Positions 36,265 through 46,053 are shown, counted from the first letter of the stretch. The stretch: DNA of 64,000 nucleotides from Psychrosphaera haliotis (GCF_009728465.1 NZ_WOCD01000003.1:310001-374000), one strand, 5' to 3'. Numbers and translations are program-made. Notes: generated from the sequence alone by a model not told the origin.

Positions 36265-37307
36265 TACGACACTCTTCGTTTTAAAATAAGTAAAAAGAAT
36301 AAGCTTCCACAGGCTGATGTTATTACACCCAGTGGTATTTCCTGATTCGGAATACTCACCCTAGCAATAACATCTACCCAAATTAGAAATACAGCACCAA
36401 CAACAAAAACCATCGGCAATAACTGACGCATTTTTACAAAACCAAACCATCTAATTATATGAGGGATCATTAGGCCAACAAAACCAATTCCACCACAAAA
36501 AGCGACGATGATAGCGGTCATTGCTGAGGTAATTAATAACGCCAGTATCCTAACTAAATCGACGTTAACGCCTAAGCTCTTTGCTTGTTCATCGCCAAGA
36601 AGCAACGCATCGATATTATCTCGTAACAACCAAAGAACGATACTTGAGGTAATGACTGTAGTACTAACCCAAGTAACGGATTCTGCATTGGCAAAGGCGA
36701 CACTGCCCATTAACCAGAATATTATTCGATTTGCCGCCATTGGTTCTGAAACATATAGAAGAAATTGAGAAGCAGCTGCTAGCATAAAAGAAACGGCTAC
36801 GCCGGTTAATATCAAGGTCTCGGTTTTTTTATAGGCTTTACTTATTGCAACAGACATAACTAAAGTGACCGAGAGTAACGCTCCTAAAAATGCAAAAAGG
36901 CTCATTCCTATGGTCCCTAATTGAATATTTAAAACGTTATACAAAATTGCACCTAACCCAGCACCTGACACAATTCCGAATAAGTAGGGATCCGCTAAAG
37001 AGTTATTTGTCGAATTTTGCAAAACAGCGCCCGCAACAGCTAGACCTGCTCCAGCAAATAAAGCCAATAGCACTCTAGGTAGCCTAATGTCTTGAACTAT
37101 CATAGAATTTATTGGGCTGCTGCACTGCTCGGTTAAGCAATACAAAACCTCGCTAAAAGGGATATACACAGATCCTAAGCCTAACGCCAACGTGACAGAT
37201 ATTAACAATAACAACAAAGGCAAAAGTAGCTTTTGTACCTTGTTACTATTTTTAGACTTAGAGCCATCCAAGTTTGAGGCATCGTATTTATTAAATGGGC
37301 TAGTCAT
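36264..37307 (-). CDS. btuC: Vitamin B12 ABC transporter permease BtuC
   Basis: BtuC is the FecCD-type permease of the B12 importer in the inner membrane. The 347-residue protein has about ten hydrophobic helices. Family segments are VQDIRLPRVLLALFAGAGLA (about 70), VLQNSTNNSLADPYLFGI (about 94), GDEQAKSLGV (about 240) and GFVGLMIPHIIRW (about 279), the last being the contact to the ATPase. It overlaps btuD by 8 bp. Confidence 0.92.
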   Translation of the reverse strand: MTSPFNKYDASNLDGSKSKNSNKVQKLLLPLLLLLISVTLALGLGSVYIPFSEVLYCLTEQCSSPINSMIVQDIRLPRVLLALFAGAGLAVAGAVLQNSTNNSLADPYLFGIVSGAGLGAILYNVLNIQLGTIGMSLFAFLGALLSVTLVMSVAISKAYKKTETLILTGVAVSFMLAAASQFLLYVSEPMAANRIIFWLMGSVAFANAESVTWVSTTVITSSIVLWLLRDNIDALLLGDEQAKSLGVNVDLVRILALLITSAMTAIIVAFCGGIGFVGLMIPHIIRWFGFVKMRQLLPMVFVVGAVFLIWVDVIARVSIPNQEIPLGVITSACGSLFFLLILKRRVS

Positions 37308-38184
37308 TGTTGTTGCTCTGCAATGTTAATAGGCTTGCACTGTTAATAGGTTCTGCACTGTTAATAGGTTCTGCACTGTTAATAGGGTCAGATTCGGCTA
37401 AGCAAAAATACAAATAAGGTGTCCCCAGCGAAGACTCTTTTACGACCGTTTCTACCTTGTAAGTAGTTGATATTAGTTCAGCGTTTAGAACTTCCTTAGG
37501 CTCACCGTACTTCACTACTTCGCCTTCATTTATTAAAATTAAATAATCACAATAGTGACTTGCCATATTTAAGTCGTGAATTGTCATAATGACAGAGCCA
37601 TCAAACTCTTGCAGGGTCTGCATCAATTCAAGTTGATGTCTAATATCAAGGTGATTAGTAGGTTCATCTAAAAGTAATGTTGTTGCTCCTTGAACAAGTG
37701 AGCGGGCTATTAATGCTCTTTGCTGCTCACCACCTGAAAGTGTGTTGAAGGGCTGACTTACTTTATCCAAAAGCTCCATTTTTTCTAACGCGCTCAATAC
37801 TCTATTTTTATCACTAGAGTTAGAAAATGAAAATAACCCCTGATATGGTAAACGTCCCGCTAGTACGGCGTCGTATACACTGAGATCAAACGTTAGTTCT
37901 GGTAGCTGTTCTATAAAAGCAATTTGTTTTGCTTTGTCTTTAAGACCATATTGCAGGATGGGTTGGTCATTAAAATCAACGGTACCTTGGCTTGTTTTGA
38001 TTTGCCCATGCATTGCTTTTAGTAAACTGGATTTACCTGCACCGTTAGGGCCAATAATGCCAATGATTTTATTGCGCGGTAAACTTAACGATATATTTTT
38101 AAGTATATCCTTACTGGCTAGGTTCCAGCACACACCGTTGAGTTTAAAAAGAGGAGTCGTAGGCAAAATAGACTTATCAAACAA
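37300..38184 (-). CDS. btuD: Vitamin B12 ABC transporter ATPase BtuD, with repeat-encoded tail
   Basis: BtuD powers B12 import through BtuC. Walker A is GPNGAGKSSLL (about residue 41), the Q-loop is IAFIEQLPE, the signature is LSGGEQQRALIARS (about 149) and Walker B is TLLLDEPTNHLD, with the switch His in MTIHDLNMA. At 294 residues it is about 45 longer than E. coli BtuD. The extra C-terminus contains three INSAEP-like hexapeptides made by an 18-bp tandem repeat. That tail is unlikely to matter for ATP hydrolysis. It is first in the btuD-btuC-btuF run. Confidence 0.9.
   Translation of the reverse strand: MFDKSILPTTPLFKLNGVCWNLASKDILKNISLSLPRNKIIGIIGPNGAGKSSLLKAMHGQIKTSQGTVDFNDQPILQYGLKDKAKQIAFIEQLPELTFDLSVYDAVLAGRLPYQGLFSFSNSSDKNRVLSALEKMELLDKVSQPFNTLSGGEQQRALIARSLVQGATTLLLDEPTNHLDIRHQLELMQTLQEFDGSVIMTIHDLNMASHYCDYLILINEGEVVKYGEPKEVLNAELISTTYKVETVVKESSLGTPYLYFCLAESDPINSAEPINSAEPINSASLLTLQSNNND
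37324..37386 (-). repeat. 18-bp tandem repeat at the 3' end of btuD
   Basis: About 3.5 copies of an 18-bp unit (ACTGTTAATAGGTTCTGC on the plus strand) encode INSAEP repeats at the end of BtuD. The unit keeps frame. The repeat sits just before the btuD stop and the btuC start. Confidence 0.85.
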
Positions 38185-38227
38185 TTAGTTTTAATTAAGT
38201 TTAATAATAACCTACGACCTTAGGTTA

Positions 38228-38293
38228 GTGCCAATTTAATTAACTGGCACCACGTCTTATCAAAGGGCTATCACTAACAAGCGAACCCTTTTA
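38228..38293. other. Hairpins between btuD and clpB
   Basis: GTGCCA and TGGCAC (38228-38250) and AAGGG with CCCTT (38266-38293) can each form stems in the 116-bp gap after clpB. Neither has a clear T run, so a termination role for clpB is only possible. No gene is seen here, and no B12 riboswitch precedes btuD. Confidence 0.35.
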
Positions 38294-38300
38294 ACTTCTA

Positions 38301-40886
38301 TTAGTTATGTCTGATAACAAAGTTATCGTTTATAACATCAATGGTTACACTATCTTTTGGTTTTATCTCACCAGACAATAACGCTTGCGCTAAAGTGTTT
38401 TCAACATGTTGCTGAATAGCTCGTTTTAATGGTCTTGCACCATAAACAGGGTCAAAACCGGCTTTACCAAGCAATGTTAACGCCTCATGCGATACTTCTA
38501 ACTCAACATCTTGCTCCGCTAAACGCTTTCTCAACCCAATTAATTGGATTTCTGCAATCTGTTGAATCTCTTCATTATTTAATGGATGAAATACCACTGT
38601 GTCATCAATACGGTTAATAAACTCTGGTCTAAAGTGCTGCCCAACTACTTCCATCACTAAGGATTTCATGTCATTGTAACTTTGCTCTGAGTTTTGCGCA
38701 TAGCTCGACTGAATAACATCAGAGCCCAAGTTAGAGGTCATAATAATAACCGTATTTCTAAAATCGACAGTACGACCTTGACCATCGGTTAATCGGCCTT
38801 CATCCAAAACCTGCAAAAGAATATTAAACACATCTGGATGCGCCTTTTCTACTTCATCAAGTAATATCACCGAATAAGGCTTTCTTCTAACGGCTTCTGT
38901 TAAATAACCGCCCTCTTCATAACCTACATAACCTGGAGGCGCGCCAATGAGTCTTGCCACTGAGTGTTTTTCCATAAACTCAGACATATCGATGCGAACC
39001 ATATTATCTTCAGAATCAAATAAAAAGTGCGCCAACGCTTTAGTCAATTCGGTTTTACCAACCCCTGTTGGGCCTAAAAACAAAAAGGAACCATTTGGAC
39101 GATTAGGATCGGCTAAACCGGCTCTTGAGCGTCGAATAGCGTTTGCAACAGCTTCTACTGCTTCGGACTGACCAACAACACGCGTGTGTAACTGGCTTTC
39201 CATTTGTAATAATTTATCTCGCTCCGACTCGAGCATTTTATTCACCGGAATACCTGTCCAACGAGATAACACTTCAGCAATTTCAGACTCCGTGACTTTA
39301 TTACGCAACAATGTCATGTCGTCCATTTCAGCTTGTGATGCAAAATCTAACTGCTTTTCTAACTCTGGAATACGCCCATATTGCAGCTCTGACATTCTTT
39401 GCAAGTCACTAGCTCTGCTGGCCACTTCTAAATCTAAACGGGCTTGCTCTAGTTGCTCTTTAATGGTTTGAGTTCCAGACAATGCGGCTTTCTCTGAAAA
39501 CCAGATCTCTTCTAACTCTTGGTATTTTTTCTCCAATTCCGTGATTTGGTCACGAATCAGCATCAAACGGTTTTTACTCGACTCATCGGTTTCTTTGAGT
39601 AGCGCATTGTCTTCAAGTTTAAGCTGAATAATTTTACGCTCTAACTGCTCTAACTCTTCTGGCTTAGAATCAATTTGCATACGGATACTTGAAGCAGCCT
39701 CATCAATAAGGTCTATTGCTTTGTCTGGTAATTGGCGGTCGCTGATATAGCGATTTGATAAACTCGCTGCGGCAACAATTGCAGGGTCAGTAATGTCTAC
39801 TGAATGATGGATCTCATAACGCTCTTTTAAGCCTCGTAAAATCGCAATCGTATCCTCTACATTAGGCTCATCAACTTGAACCTTCTGAAAACGTCGCTCT
39901 AAAGCCGCATCTTTTTCAATGTATTGTCGATACTCGTCCAATGTTGTTGCGCCAACACAGTGCAACTCACCACGCGCTAATGCAGGCTTCAACATATTGC
40001 TCGCGTCCATCGCACCATCAGATTTACCAGCGCCCACCATAGTGTGAATTTCATCGATAAAGAGAATGACTCTGCCCTCTTCTTTACCAAGCTCATTTAG
40101 GACCGACTTCAAACGCTCTTCAAATTCACCACGGTATTTTGCTCCAGCAACCAAAGAACCAAAGTCTAACGACAATACGCGTTTATTTTTCAAGCCTTCA
40201 GGCACTTCGCCGTTGATAATACGCTGTGCTAAACCTTCAACAATTGCCGTTTTACCAACGCCAGGCTCACCTATCAGTACAGGATTGTTTTTCGTTCTGC
40301 GTTGTAATACTTGGATAGTGCGTCTGATCTCTTGATCTCGTCCGATAACTGGGTCTAACTTGCCTTGTTCCGCCCTAGCAGTGAGGTCAACGGTATATTT
40401 TTCTAAGGACTGACGGGTATCTTCCGCATTTTGGTCTTCTACTTTTTGGCCGCCTCGAACCGAGTCGATGGCTTTTTCAACTTTTTCGCGCGTCAAACCT
40501 ATTAACTTAAATATCTGGTGAATACTTCCGTTCTCATCAAATAAAGCCAATAAAAATACTTCGCTACTTATAAACTTGTCTTTGCGTTTCTGAGTAATTT
40601 TGTCTGATATATTTAAAACTGCAGCTGTTGCTCTAGATAATTGCACGTCACCAGCAAAGCCAGTTACCGTTGGAACTTTCTCCAACTCTCTGGACAATTT
40701 AGTACGCAACTCTGATACGTTGACACTGGCGTGATTTAAAATTGCTATTACTGAGCTATTTTCTTGGTTGATAAGGGAATGCAATATATGAATAGGTTCA
40801 ATGTATTGATGATCTCGACCTACTGCTAATGACTGCGCATCTGCAATGGCCTGTTGAAACTTATTCGTTAGTCTATCTAAACGCAT
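38301..40886 (-). CDS. clpB: ATP-dependent disaggregase ClpB
   Basis: ClpB is the hexameric Hsp104-type chaperone that, with DnaK, pulls proteins out of aggregates after heat stress. The N-domain (about 1-145) is followed by AAA module 1 (Walker [14 protein letters not shown], about 206), the coiled-coil M domain (about 405-525) and AAA module 2 (Walker [14 protein letters not shown], about 606). SKNRLML and similar helices form the M domain. The 861-residue length matches E. coli (857). GAGGTAAATCG before the ATG supplies the ribosome site. Confidence 0.98.
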   Translation of the reverse strand: MRLDRLTNKFQQAIADAQSLAVGRDHQYIEPIHILHSLINQENSSVIAILNHASVNVSELRTKLSRELEKVPTVTGFAGDVQLSRATAAVLNISDKITQKRKDKFISSEVFLLALFDENGSIHQIFKLIGLTREKVEKAIDSVRGGQKVEDQNAEDTRQSLEKYTVDLTARAEQGKLDPVIGRDQEIRRTIQVLQRRTKNNPVLIGEPGVGKTAIVEGLAQRIINGEVPEGLKNKRVLSLDFGSLVAGAKYRGEFEERLKSVLNELGKEEGRVILFIDEIHTMVGAGKSDGAMDASNMLKPALARGELHCVGATTLDEYRQYIEKDAALERRFQKVQVDEPNVEDTIAILRGLKERYEIHHSVDITDPAIVAAASLSNRYISDRQLPDKAIDLIDEAASSIRMQIDSKPEELEQLERKIIQLKLEDNALLKETDESSKNRLMLIRDQITELEKKYQELEEIWFSEKAALSGTQTIKEQLEQARLDLEVASRASDLQRMSELQYGRIPELEKQLDFASQAEMDDMTLLRNKVTESEIAEVLSRWTGIPVNKMLESERDKLLQMESQLHTRVVGQSEAVEAVANAIRRSRAGLADPNRPNGSFLFLGPTGVGKTELTKALAHFLFDSEDNMVRIDMSEFMEKHSVARLIGAPPGYVGYEEGGYLTEAVRRKPYSVILLDEVEKAHPDVFNILLQVLDEGRLTDGQGRTVDFRNTVIIMTSNLGSDVIQSSYAQNSEQSYNDMKSLVMEVVGQHFRPEFINRIDDTVVFHPLNNEEIQQIAEIQLIGLRKRLAEQDVELEVSHEALTLLGKAGFDPVYGARPLKRAIQQHVENTLAQALLSGEIKPKDSVTIDVINDNFVIRHN

Positions 40887-40924
40887 CGATTTACCTCGAC
40901 GTTAATTTGTTTTGCTTACTTACA

Positions 40925-40954
40925 AAATTAGGTCGAAGCGTCACTTTTTCAATG
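40925..40954 (-). promoter_or_regulatory. Sigma-32-type heat-shock promoter of clpB
   Basis: On the minus strand CATTGAAA, then a spacer of 14, then CCTAATTT. This closely fits the sigma-32 pattern CTTGAAA-N13-15-CCCATnT. The -10 element is about 40 bp before the clpB start. Heat-shock control of clpB is established in relatives; the assignment here is by pattern. Confidence 0.7.
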
Positions 40955-41009
40955 TTTATTTACTACTCAACATCAAATAATTGACATAAATCATTAATTT
41001 TACATTTAT

Positions 41010-41774
41010 TTAACTATTTGACAGCCAAGCAAGTGTCGCGATTCGCCCCGTTTGACCTTCTTTACGATATGAGAAGTATTTGTCAGTATTAAAATAGGTA
41101 CATTCACCAGAATAAGAAATATTACTAATACCCAATTGATTGCACGCTAACCTTGCTAGTTGCGGTAATTCACCTAAATACTTGCCATGACCATGTGGTG
41201 TAAACATCTTATCTACACAGCCAAAATTCTGTTCAAACTCAGCTTTTACTTCTTGTCCAACTTCAAAAGCATTTGGCCCTATGGCCGGCCCTACCCAAAC
41301 AGATAAGCTTTCAACTTCAGTATCTACCGTGTTTAAAATTTTTTGCACACTGTTCGCTACGATGCCATTAACCAATCCACGCCATCCGGCATGAATCGTG
41401 GCGACAAAGTTTAAATCCTTATCTGTTATAACGATGGGTAGGCAGTCAGCGGTGAGCACAGCACATACAGTGTCTGTTTTTGAAGTGAACGACGCATCAA
41501 CATCCGTGAGGCCATCATACTCGTGGGGCAGTTCAATAACGTTGGTGCTATGAGTCTGATTTAACCAAAATGGAGGGCTTGGTAAATTCAGATCCGTTTT
41601 TAGCATTTCTCTATTTGTAAGCACAGCAGACAACTCATCGCCAACATGAGTTGCCAAATTTAATCCGGCATAAGGCTCAAGGCTAGCTCCACCTTCACGT
41701 GTGGTGGTGCCAGCATGTATTTGCCTACTTAAATTTCTATTTAAGCCTTTAAAAGACGCCGAAGTCCATGTCAT
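41010..41774 (-). CDS. pgeF: Peptidoglycan editing factor PgeF / purine nucleoside phosphorylase YfiH family
   Basis: YfiH-family proteins act on purine nucleosides and, in E. coli, remove wrongly built UDP-MurNAc-Ser. The Cys/His metal-site segments are present: TTREGGASLEPYAGLNLATH, CAVLTADCLPIVITD, ATIHAGWRGLVNGI and VGPAIGPNAFEVG. At 254 residues it is usual in size. The start overlaps the rluD end by 26 bp, which is conserved coupling in gammaproteobacteria. Confidence 0.93.
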   Translation of the reverse strand: MTWTSASFKGLNRNLSRQIHAGTTTREGGASLEPYAGLNLATHVGDELSAVLTNREMLKTDLNLPSPPFWLNQTHSTNVIELPHEYDGLTDVDASFTSKTDTVCAVLTADCLPIVITDKDLNFVATIHAGWRGLVNGIVANSVQKILNTVDTEVESLSVWVGPAIGPNAFEVGQEVKAEFEQNFGCVDKMFTPHGHGKYLGELPQLARLACNQLGISNISYSGECTYFNTDKYFSYRKEGQTGRIATLAWLSNS

Positions 41775-42738
41775 CTTGATTCTCTGTTACATCAGTCTTT
41801 AGCGCTTCTAACAAACCAACAAAGTCCTCAGGCAATGGCGAGTGAAATTCTACTGGCTCACCTGTAATTGGGTGATAGAACTTTAACATGGCCGCATGTA
41901 AGGCTTGACGTCGATATCCACGTAAAGTTTGCAATAGCTCATCTGATGCCCCTTTTGGTGTCTGAACACGACCACCATATTGACTATCACCGACTAATGG
42001 ATGCCTCAAATGAGACATATGAACACGAATTTGGTGTGTTCTTCCTGTCTCTAGTCTTAACCTTATATGGGTATGCGCTCGAAACTTACTAATAACTCGG
42101 TAGTGAGTCACTGCTTCTTTGCCCATTTGATTAACGGCCATATTTGTACGTTTAGTTGGATGACGACCTATCGGTTTGTCAACACTGCCACCAGCCGTTA
42201 ACCGTCCAAGACATACAGCTTCATACTCACGAGTAATGAGTCTCTCTTGCATATCTGCAACAAGTTGCGTTTGTGCCGGTACTGTCTTAGCAACAACCAT
42301 CAAGCCCGTTGTATCCTTATCCAAGCGATGAACAATTCCAGCTCGCGGAACAAGTTCAATTGCAGGAAAGTGATGTAACAATGCATTTAGCATTGTGCCA
42401 GATTGATTGCCGGCACCTGGGTGCACAACCAAATTGGCCGGTTTATTAATGATCATTAAATGATCATCTTCATAGATAATATCTAATTCTATGTTTTCAG
42501 CTTCATGATGAACTTCAACTTCCAGTTCTGCATAAATAACAATATCTTCGTTACCTTGCATTTTTTCACGAGCTTTTGTGATTATTTTGCCATTTACCAA
42601 AACTTTTTCGGCTAAAATCCAATCTTTTAGACGACTTCTTGAGTATTCAGGGAACAAATCGGCAATTACTTGATCTAATCGTTTACCAAAATGCTGTTCA
42701 TTTGTTTGTGCTTGTAGTTCAATAAGTTCTTTATTCAT
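41749..42738 (-). CDS. rluD: 23S rRNA pseudouridine(1911/1915/1917) synthase RluD
   Basis: RluD makes three pseudouridines in helix 69 of 23S rRNA, important for ribosome assembly and termination. An S4 RNA-binding domain (about 15-80, SRSRLKDWILAEKVLVNGK-like) precedes the catalytic domain, with Asp in VHRLDKDTTGLMVVA (about residue 136) and GRTHQIRVHM (about 220). At 329 residues it matches E. coli RluD (326). It is divergent from bamD, the conserved neighbour. Confidence 0.96.
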   Translation of the reverse strand: MNKELIELQAQTNEQHFGKRLDQVIADLFPEYSRSRLKDWILAEKVLVNGKIITKAREKMQGNEDIVIYAELEVEVHHEAENIELDIIYEDDHLMIINKPANLVVHPGAGNQSGTMLNALLHHFPAIELVPRAGIVHRLDKDTTGLMVVAKTVPAQTQLVADMQERLITREYEAVCLGRLTAGGSVDKPIGRHPTKRTNMAVNQMGKEAVTHYRVISKFRAHTHIRLRLETGRTHQIRVHMSHLRHPLVGDSQYGGRVQTPKGASDELLQTLRGYRRQALHAAMLKFYHPITGEPVEFHSPLPEDFVGLLEALKTDVTENQDDMDFGVF

Positions 42739-42867
42739 GATCTTTAATGTGATTAATATGAATTTGCCAGTGCATGCAGCATCTGACTGAGATAGAATGA
42801 TGTCTATGTATTCATTCTACTCGAATTTTTACTTAACGAGAAAAGAAAACTTTCCAGGTTGAAAATA

Positions 42868-43620
42868 ATGTTGAATTTTAAGTTTGTTCGTCACTTTAGT
42901 TTATTAGTAGTATTAAGCGGCTTGTTGTCAGCCTGTACGTCATCTCCGGATGAAATTGAGCGCATTTCAGACCGCTCGCCACAAGCTAGATATCAAGATG
43001 CAAAAGATTTTATTAATAGTGAGTTATATAACCGCGCTATTACAATTCTTAACGACTTAGAAAGTCGTTATCCATATGGCCCTCTTTCAAGACAGGTTCA
43101 AATCGATTTGATGTTTGCCTATTACAAAGCGGATCGTTATGAAGAGGCATTGCCAGCTATTGATAGATTTTTGAAGCTAAACCCAAACCACCCACAGAGT
43201 GACTTTGTGGTATACCTTAAAGGCCTTGTTAATCAAGAAAAGGGCTTAAATGGATTCCAGGAATTTTTTGGCCTTTCTAATGCTGATAAAGATATGGAGT
43301 CTTCGAGAGCAGCTTTTGCAGACTTTAAAAAGCTCATAAAAAAATATCCAGATAGCATGTACATTGAAGATGCAAAAAAACGCATGGTGACTGTACTTAA
43401 TCGTTTAGCAGAACATGAAATTGTAATTGCACAATATTACATGCGCCGCTCATCATATGTTGCAGCAGTAAACCGTTGTAAATATGTAGTGGAATATTAT
43501 AAAGACAGTACATCTGTTGTTCCGGCACTTAAAATAATGGTTGAAGCCTATGATAAATTAGGTTTAGAACAGATGAAGTCAGATGCAGAAACTGTGTTAG
43601 CGGCAAACTCAGCAAGCTAG
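42868..43620 (+). CDS. bamD: Outer membrane assembly lipoprotein BamD
   Basis: BamD is the essential lipoprotein of the BAM complex that inserts outer-membrane proteins. The lipobox LLSAC (about residue 23) follows a signal peptide. Five TPR-like repeats form the body, with SELYNRAITILNDLESRYPYG, LMFAYYKADRYEEALPAIDR and YPDSMYIEDAKKRM. The ATG at 42868 is preferred over the TTG at 42859, because AGG lies nine bases before it. The 250-residue length fits E. coli (245). A terminator follows. Confidence 0.96.
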   Translation: MLNFKFVRHFSLLVVLSGLLSACTSSPDEIERISDRSPQARYQDAKDFINSELYNRAITILNDLESRYPYGPLSRQVQIDLMFAYYKADRYEEALPAIDRFLKLNPNHPQSDFVVYLKGLVNQEKGLNGFQEFFGLSNADKDMESSRAAFADFKKLIKKYPDSMYIEDAKKRMVTVLNRLAEHEIVIAQYYMRRSSYVAAVNRCKYVVEYYKDSTSVVPALKIMVEAYDKLGLEQMKSDAETVLAANSAS

Positions 43621-43640
43621 AAACATTCTAGAACTGGCAA

Positions 43641-43671
43641 TAAAAAAGGAGCTAATAAGCTCCTTTTTTAT
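43641..43671. terminator. Bidirectional terminator, bamD / hlyU-like gene
   Basis: AAAAAAGGAGCT and AGCTCCTTTTTT form a perfect stem around AATA. T runs exist on both strands, so it can end bamD (plus) and the convergent ArsR-type gene (minus). Confidence 0.9.
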
Positions 43672-43727
43672 TGCACCAAATTTATTTACAAAACCGAGTC
43701 GATATTTAAATAAATGGATAACCCAAA

Positions 43728-44030
43728 CTATTGTTTTTTGGGTAAGTACAAGTCTTGCAGTAACATCATCATCCGAACAACATCTTTACTATCTAAAGAA
43801 TAGTAAACCGTTTGCGATTCCTTTCTCGTTTTTACAAAGTTATGCTCACGCAGAATAGCTAAATGCTGAGACAGTGCTGATTGAGCTAAATTAACTCTCG
43901 CAACTAAGTCATTTACTGCAAGTTCCCCTTCTAATAAGTTACATAGAATAAAAAGGCGATTTTCATTCGACATTATTTTAAGCAAAGACAATGCTTTAGG
44001 GGCACATTGGCGCATCTCTTGTATATTCAT
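43728..44030 (-). CDS. ArsR-family repressor, HlyU/BigR-like
   Basis: A 100-residue winged-helix regulator. It resembles Vibrio HlyU and the BigR/YgaV redox sensors: KIMSNENRLFILCNLLEGEL, then SALSQHLAILREHNFVKTRK, then QTVYYSLDS. HlyU/BigR sense persulfides through a Cys pair. The first Cys (here residue 30) is kept, but the C-terminal one, usually in an LYC motif, is replaced in LYLPKK. An extra Cys sits at residue 9. The metal-site CxC of arsenic sensors is absent. It follows the CheY-like gene by 20 bp and probably shares its transcript. Its targets are unknown. Confidence 0.8.
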   Translation of the reverse strand: MNIQEMRQCAPKALSLLKIMSNENRLFILCNLLEGELAVNDLVARVNLAQSALSQHLAILREHNFVKTRKESQTVYYSLDSKDVVRMMMLLQDLYLPKKQ

Positions 44031-44050
44031 GTAAAGCTAATTCCTTTAAC

Positions 44051-44428
44051 TTAGGACTGTGAAACGGTTTTTAAGACTGACGCTATTTTTCTAGGTGAGA
44101 ACGGCTTTACAATAAAACCCGATGCTCCTAACGCAATAGACTCTTTCACGTTATCTACCGTTCCATGAGCCGTTACCATTATAATATGCGCGTTACTTTT
44201 AATGTTCTTCATATCTTTAAGTAAAGACTGACCATTTGCATCTGGCAGTTCAATATCTAAAAACACAACATCCGGCAAATTAGAAGTAAACTTATCTAGT
44301 GCCTCTTGTCCGTTTGCAGCTTGGGCAATATCAGTCATACCTAGCTGACTTAACGTCTCTTGTAACAACGCTCTCACAGAGCTAACATCATCCACAATAA
44401 GAACAGATGTAGCACTCAATTCAGACAT
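44051..44428 (-). CDS. CheY-like single-domain response regulator
   Basis: A 125-residue receiver domain alone: VLIVDDVSSVRALL, with the acidic pair, phospho-acceptor Asp in VVFLDIELPDANG, Thr in MVTAHGTVD and Lys in IVKPFSPRK. There is no output domain, so it acts by docking. The binding surface is not diagnostic for flagellar CheY. No kinase or chemotaxis gene is next to it. It probably forms a two-gene unit with the HlyU-like repressor. Confidence 0.88.
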   Translation of the reverse strand: MSELSATSVLIVDDVSSVRALLQETLSQLGMTDIAQAANGQEALDKFTSNLPDVVFLDIELPDANGQSLLKDMKNIKSNAHIIMVTAHGTVDNVKESIALGASGFIVKPFSPRKIASVLKTVSQS

Positions 44429-44680
44429 AAACAGGTAGCCTCTTCAATATTTTCTAGCTCAAAGTATAAGGCTTTTAACCTGATACATAAAAATTTATTG
44501 TGTATATGTAATTATAAACAAGTATAACAATATAGTTAACCGCTCTTTATATTTAACTATTTCCCAACCACTTAAGTATAGCTATAGAAAAATAATCCTC
44601 CAATTTATGCATTATTTATTATCAAACTTTTCACGTAAACTTGTCGTATAAGACAGTATGCGCGTATACGGAGAAGACCT
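44429..44680. other. Divergent intergenic region, cheY-like / smrA
   Basis: 252 bp, AT-rich, no open frame of note. TATGCGCGTATA, an inverted repeat, lies just before smrA (about 44659-44670) and could be a regulator site. No promoter can be fixed. Confidence 0.35.
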
Positions 44681-45268
44681 ATGAATGAATTTAGTGAATT
44701 TATTACTGAAATGGGTGATGTAAAACCAATAAAACAGGACAACAAAAACAGGCTCACTAATGCGACTAAGATAAATGAGGAAACATTACGACACCGAAGA
44801 ATAAATGCCGAACTATCAAGTGGCACAAATCAAAACCCGTTAACGACTGAGAGTGTCACCTTGCTATCCCCTGACGACATTTTGTCATATAAAAAAGATG
44901 GCGTGCAATATGGGGTATTCAAAAATTTGAGGTTAGGGAAATATGAGATTCACACTGTACTCAACTTACATGGAAAGTCAGTCAAAGAAGCTAGGCATGA
45001 GTTATTTACTTTTACAAAAGATGCTCATAAGCAAAACCTACGCTGTATTTTGATTCAGCATGGCAAAGGGTTGCAAAGTCAGCCACACCAAGCCTTGTTA
45101 AAAAGCTATATAAACCAGTGGCTAACGCAACTACCTATGACCTTAGCATTTCATTCTGCTCAACCATTTCACGGAGGCGGTAGCGCAACCTATTTGTTGA
45201 TGAAAAAGAGTGATGAATCTAGATTAGACAACAAAGAGAAGCATCAGAAACGAGGTGCTAATTTTTAG
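44681..45268 (+). CDS. smrA: Smr-domain DNA endonuclease SmrA
   Basis: SmrA (E. coli YdaL) is a MutS2-related Smr nuclease that nicks DNA. The 195-residue product has the N-terminal MGDVKPI segment and a KKDGVQYGVFKNLRLGKYE spacer. The Smr domain (about 88-175) follows, with LNLHGKSVKEARHEL, CILIQHGKG and HGGGSATYLLMKK. The LDLH-type motif reads LNLHG here. A basic tail after residue 176 may contact nucleic acid. GGAG upstream of the ATG is the ribosome site. It stands alone. Confidence 0.9.
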   Translation: MNEFSEFITEMGDVKPIKQDNKNRLTNATKINEETLRHRRINAELSSGTNQNPLTTESVTLLSPDDILSYKKDGVQYGVFKNLRLGKYEIHTVLNLHGKSVKEARHELFTFTKDAHKQNLRCILIQHGKGLQSQPHQALLKSYINQWLTQLPMTLAFHSAQPFHGGGSATYLLMKKSDESRLDNKEKHQKRGANF

Positions 45269-45312
45269 CACCCTCAAGTAATAGAAGAAGTAATTTAGGT
45301 TTGTTACCCTAA

Positions 45313-46053
45313 CTACCTTTTAAAAAAACCAGCAATAATAGCTTTGCACTCATCACTGCCTAAAAGCTGCTCAAAGTATTTAAGCTCATGTGATATAACT
45401 TCGTTTATACTTTCTTTTTGAGAATCAATAATTAAACCTTTAGAAGCTCGTACCGATAAAGTTGGCAGTTGAGCAATCTGTAGAGCGACAGATTCTACTT
45501 TTTCATTCAGTTCTTCTGGCGACACAACATCATTCACAAGACCGAACTGCAAGGCATCATCAGCATTAAACTTATTCCCTAAAACCAAAAGCTCAAATGC
45601 TTTCACTCGACCCGTAAGCTTAGGTAAAATTGCACTAGATGCTGCTTCTGGGCAAAGGCCTAATTTAGAGAAAGGTAATTGAAAAACCGCATTATCCGCT
45701 GAGTACACTAAATCACAATGCATTAGTAACGTAGTCCCAATGCCAATAGCAGGGCCAGCAACACTGGCTATTAAAGGCTTACTGAAAGACACTAGAGCTC
45801 TTAAAAATATAACCGTTGGGTGAGCTTCTGTTAAAGAACCGCCTTTGAGAAAGTCGTTCAAATCGTTGCCAGCAGTAAAACAGGTAGTATCCCCTTTTAT
45901 AACAGCAACTTTAATAGTGTCATCTTTCTCAGCCATCATTAATGCAGAGGTTAAATCTTTATACATCTCTAATGACAATGCATTTTTTTGAGCTAAACGA
46001 TCTATTGTAATGGTTAGTACACCGTTACTGTTTTGTGTATTAATAAAAGACAT
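45313..46053 (-). CDS. Enoyl-CoA hydratase/isomerase family protein
   Basis: A 246-residue crotonase-fold enzyme. Oxyanion-hole segments are CFTAGNDLNDF and VAGPAIGIGTTLL. Only one of the two hydratase glutamates is kept, in LGLCPEAASS, and that position matches the single catalytic Glu of delta3,delta2-enoyl-CoA isomerases. An isomerase in unsaturated fatty acid oxidation is therefore more likely than a hydratase. No other beta-oxidation gene is nearby. The C-terminal helical region is complete. Confidence 0.82.
   Translation of the reverse strand: MSFINTQNSNGVLTITIDRLAQKNALSLEMYKDLTSALMMAEKDDTIKVAVIKGDTTCFTAGNDLNDFLKGGSLTEAHPTVIFLRALVSFSKPLIASVAGPAIGIGTTLLMHCDLVYSADNAVFQLPFSKLGLCPEAASSAILPKLTGRVKAFELLVLGNKFNADDALQFGLVNDVVSPEELNEKVESVALQIAQLPTLSVRASKGLIIDSQKESINEVISHELKYFEQLLGSDECKAIIAGFFKR

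Noticed and set aside
38185..38300. Second cobalamin riboswitch before btuD
   Set aside because: The conserved CCCCCGCAACGGT-type core is absent here.
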